Assembly: GCA_905236365.1 (NCBI GenBank)
Contig: CAJOPP010000287.1
Coordinates: forward strand, 1-6,172
Direction of reading: 5' to 3'
Source of the DNA: an uncultured Lachnospiraceae bacterium
GTDB lineage: Bacteria > Bacillota > Clostridia > Lachnospirales > Lachnospiraceae
Length of the DNA: 6,172 bases
Shown here: positions 6,121 through 6,172 of the stretch, one piece after another
How positions within the stretch are numbered: the stretch's first letter is position 1
Layout: each line of letters opens with the position of its first letter
The notes under the pieces: generated by a model
Database searches by the model: none
Told to the model about the DNA's origin: nothing
Seen by the model: only the letters and a program-made list of their open reading frames with translations
Translations under genes and position numbers: made by a program

Positions 6121-6172
6121 TGTTAAAAAGATGATAATATACCGAACGCCCGAAGGAGGTCTTCAGTCTGCG
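6121..6172 (+). other. Window-end segment with Shine-Dalgarno-like octamer
   Basis: AAGGAGGT at 6153-6160 fully matches the anti-Shine-Dalgarno sequence, but no ATG, GTG or TTG occurs between it and the window end 12 bases later. The octamer is partly within a small hairpin, GAAG (6152-6155) with CTTC (6161-6164). Either a gene starts just past the window or the octamer belongs to the RNA structure. Nothing else is identifiable here. Confidence 0.3.

Overview
The window looks like chromosomal DNA of a gut-type clostridial Firmicute, most likely Lachnospiraceae. The basis is protein style only: a RbsB/MglB-type sugar-binding protein, a YesM/YesN-type (LytS-like kinase plus AraC-type regulator) two-component pair, strong GGAGG-like ribosome binding sites and moderate GC. 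No rRNA or other phylogenetic marker is present, so the family assignment is an inference.

Layout, all on the + strand. (1) Bases 1-1689 hold the 3' part of a substrate-binding protein gene. The visible polypeptide contains two nearly identical complete binding domains in tandem, with a 293-residue period, joined by a short Ala/Gly/Ser/Thr linker. The gene begins upstream of the window. (2) Bases 1690-1851 are a short intergenic region with a strong hairpin (probable terminator) and a candidate promoter for the next operon. (3) Bases 1852-5870 hold three overlapping genes that read as one operon: an AraC-family response regulator, a two-TM histidine kinase with almost no extracellular part, and a double ABC protein of the RbsA/MglA type. 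In both halves of this ABC protein the Walker A, signature and Walker B motifs are badly degenerate. (4) Bases 5871-6172 hold no protein gene. They have a good sigma-A-type promoter followed by about 200 bases with a nested set of long-range and local base-paired stems, read here as a structured non-coding RNA or leader of unidentified family.

Working hypothesis: the binding protein feeds a sugar ABC importer whose other genes would lie upstream, outside the window, and the three-gene operon regulates carbohydrate uptake. The kinase has no sensor domain of its own, and the ABC protein next to it looks unable to hydrolyse ATP. The ABC protein may therefore be a regulatory pseudo-ATPase that couples a permease or binding protein to the kinase. 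The gene order and motif losses are seen directly; the coupling is inference.
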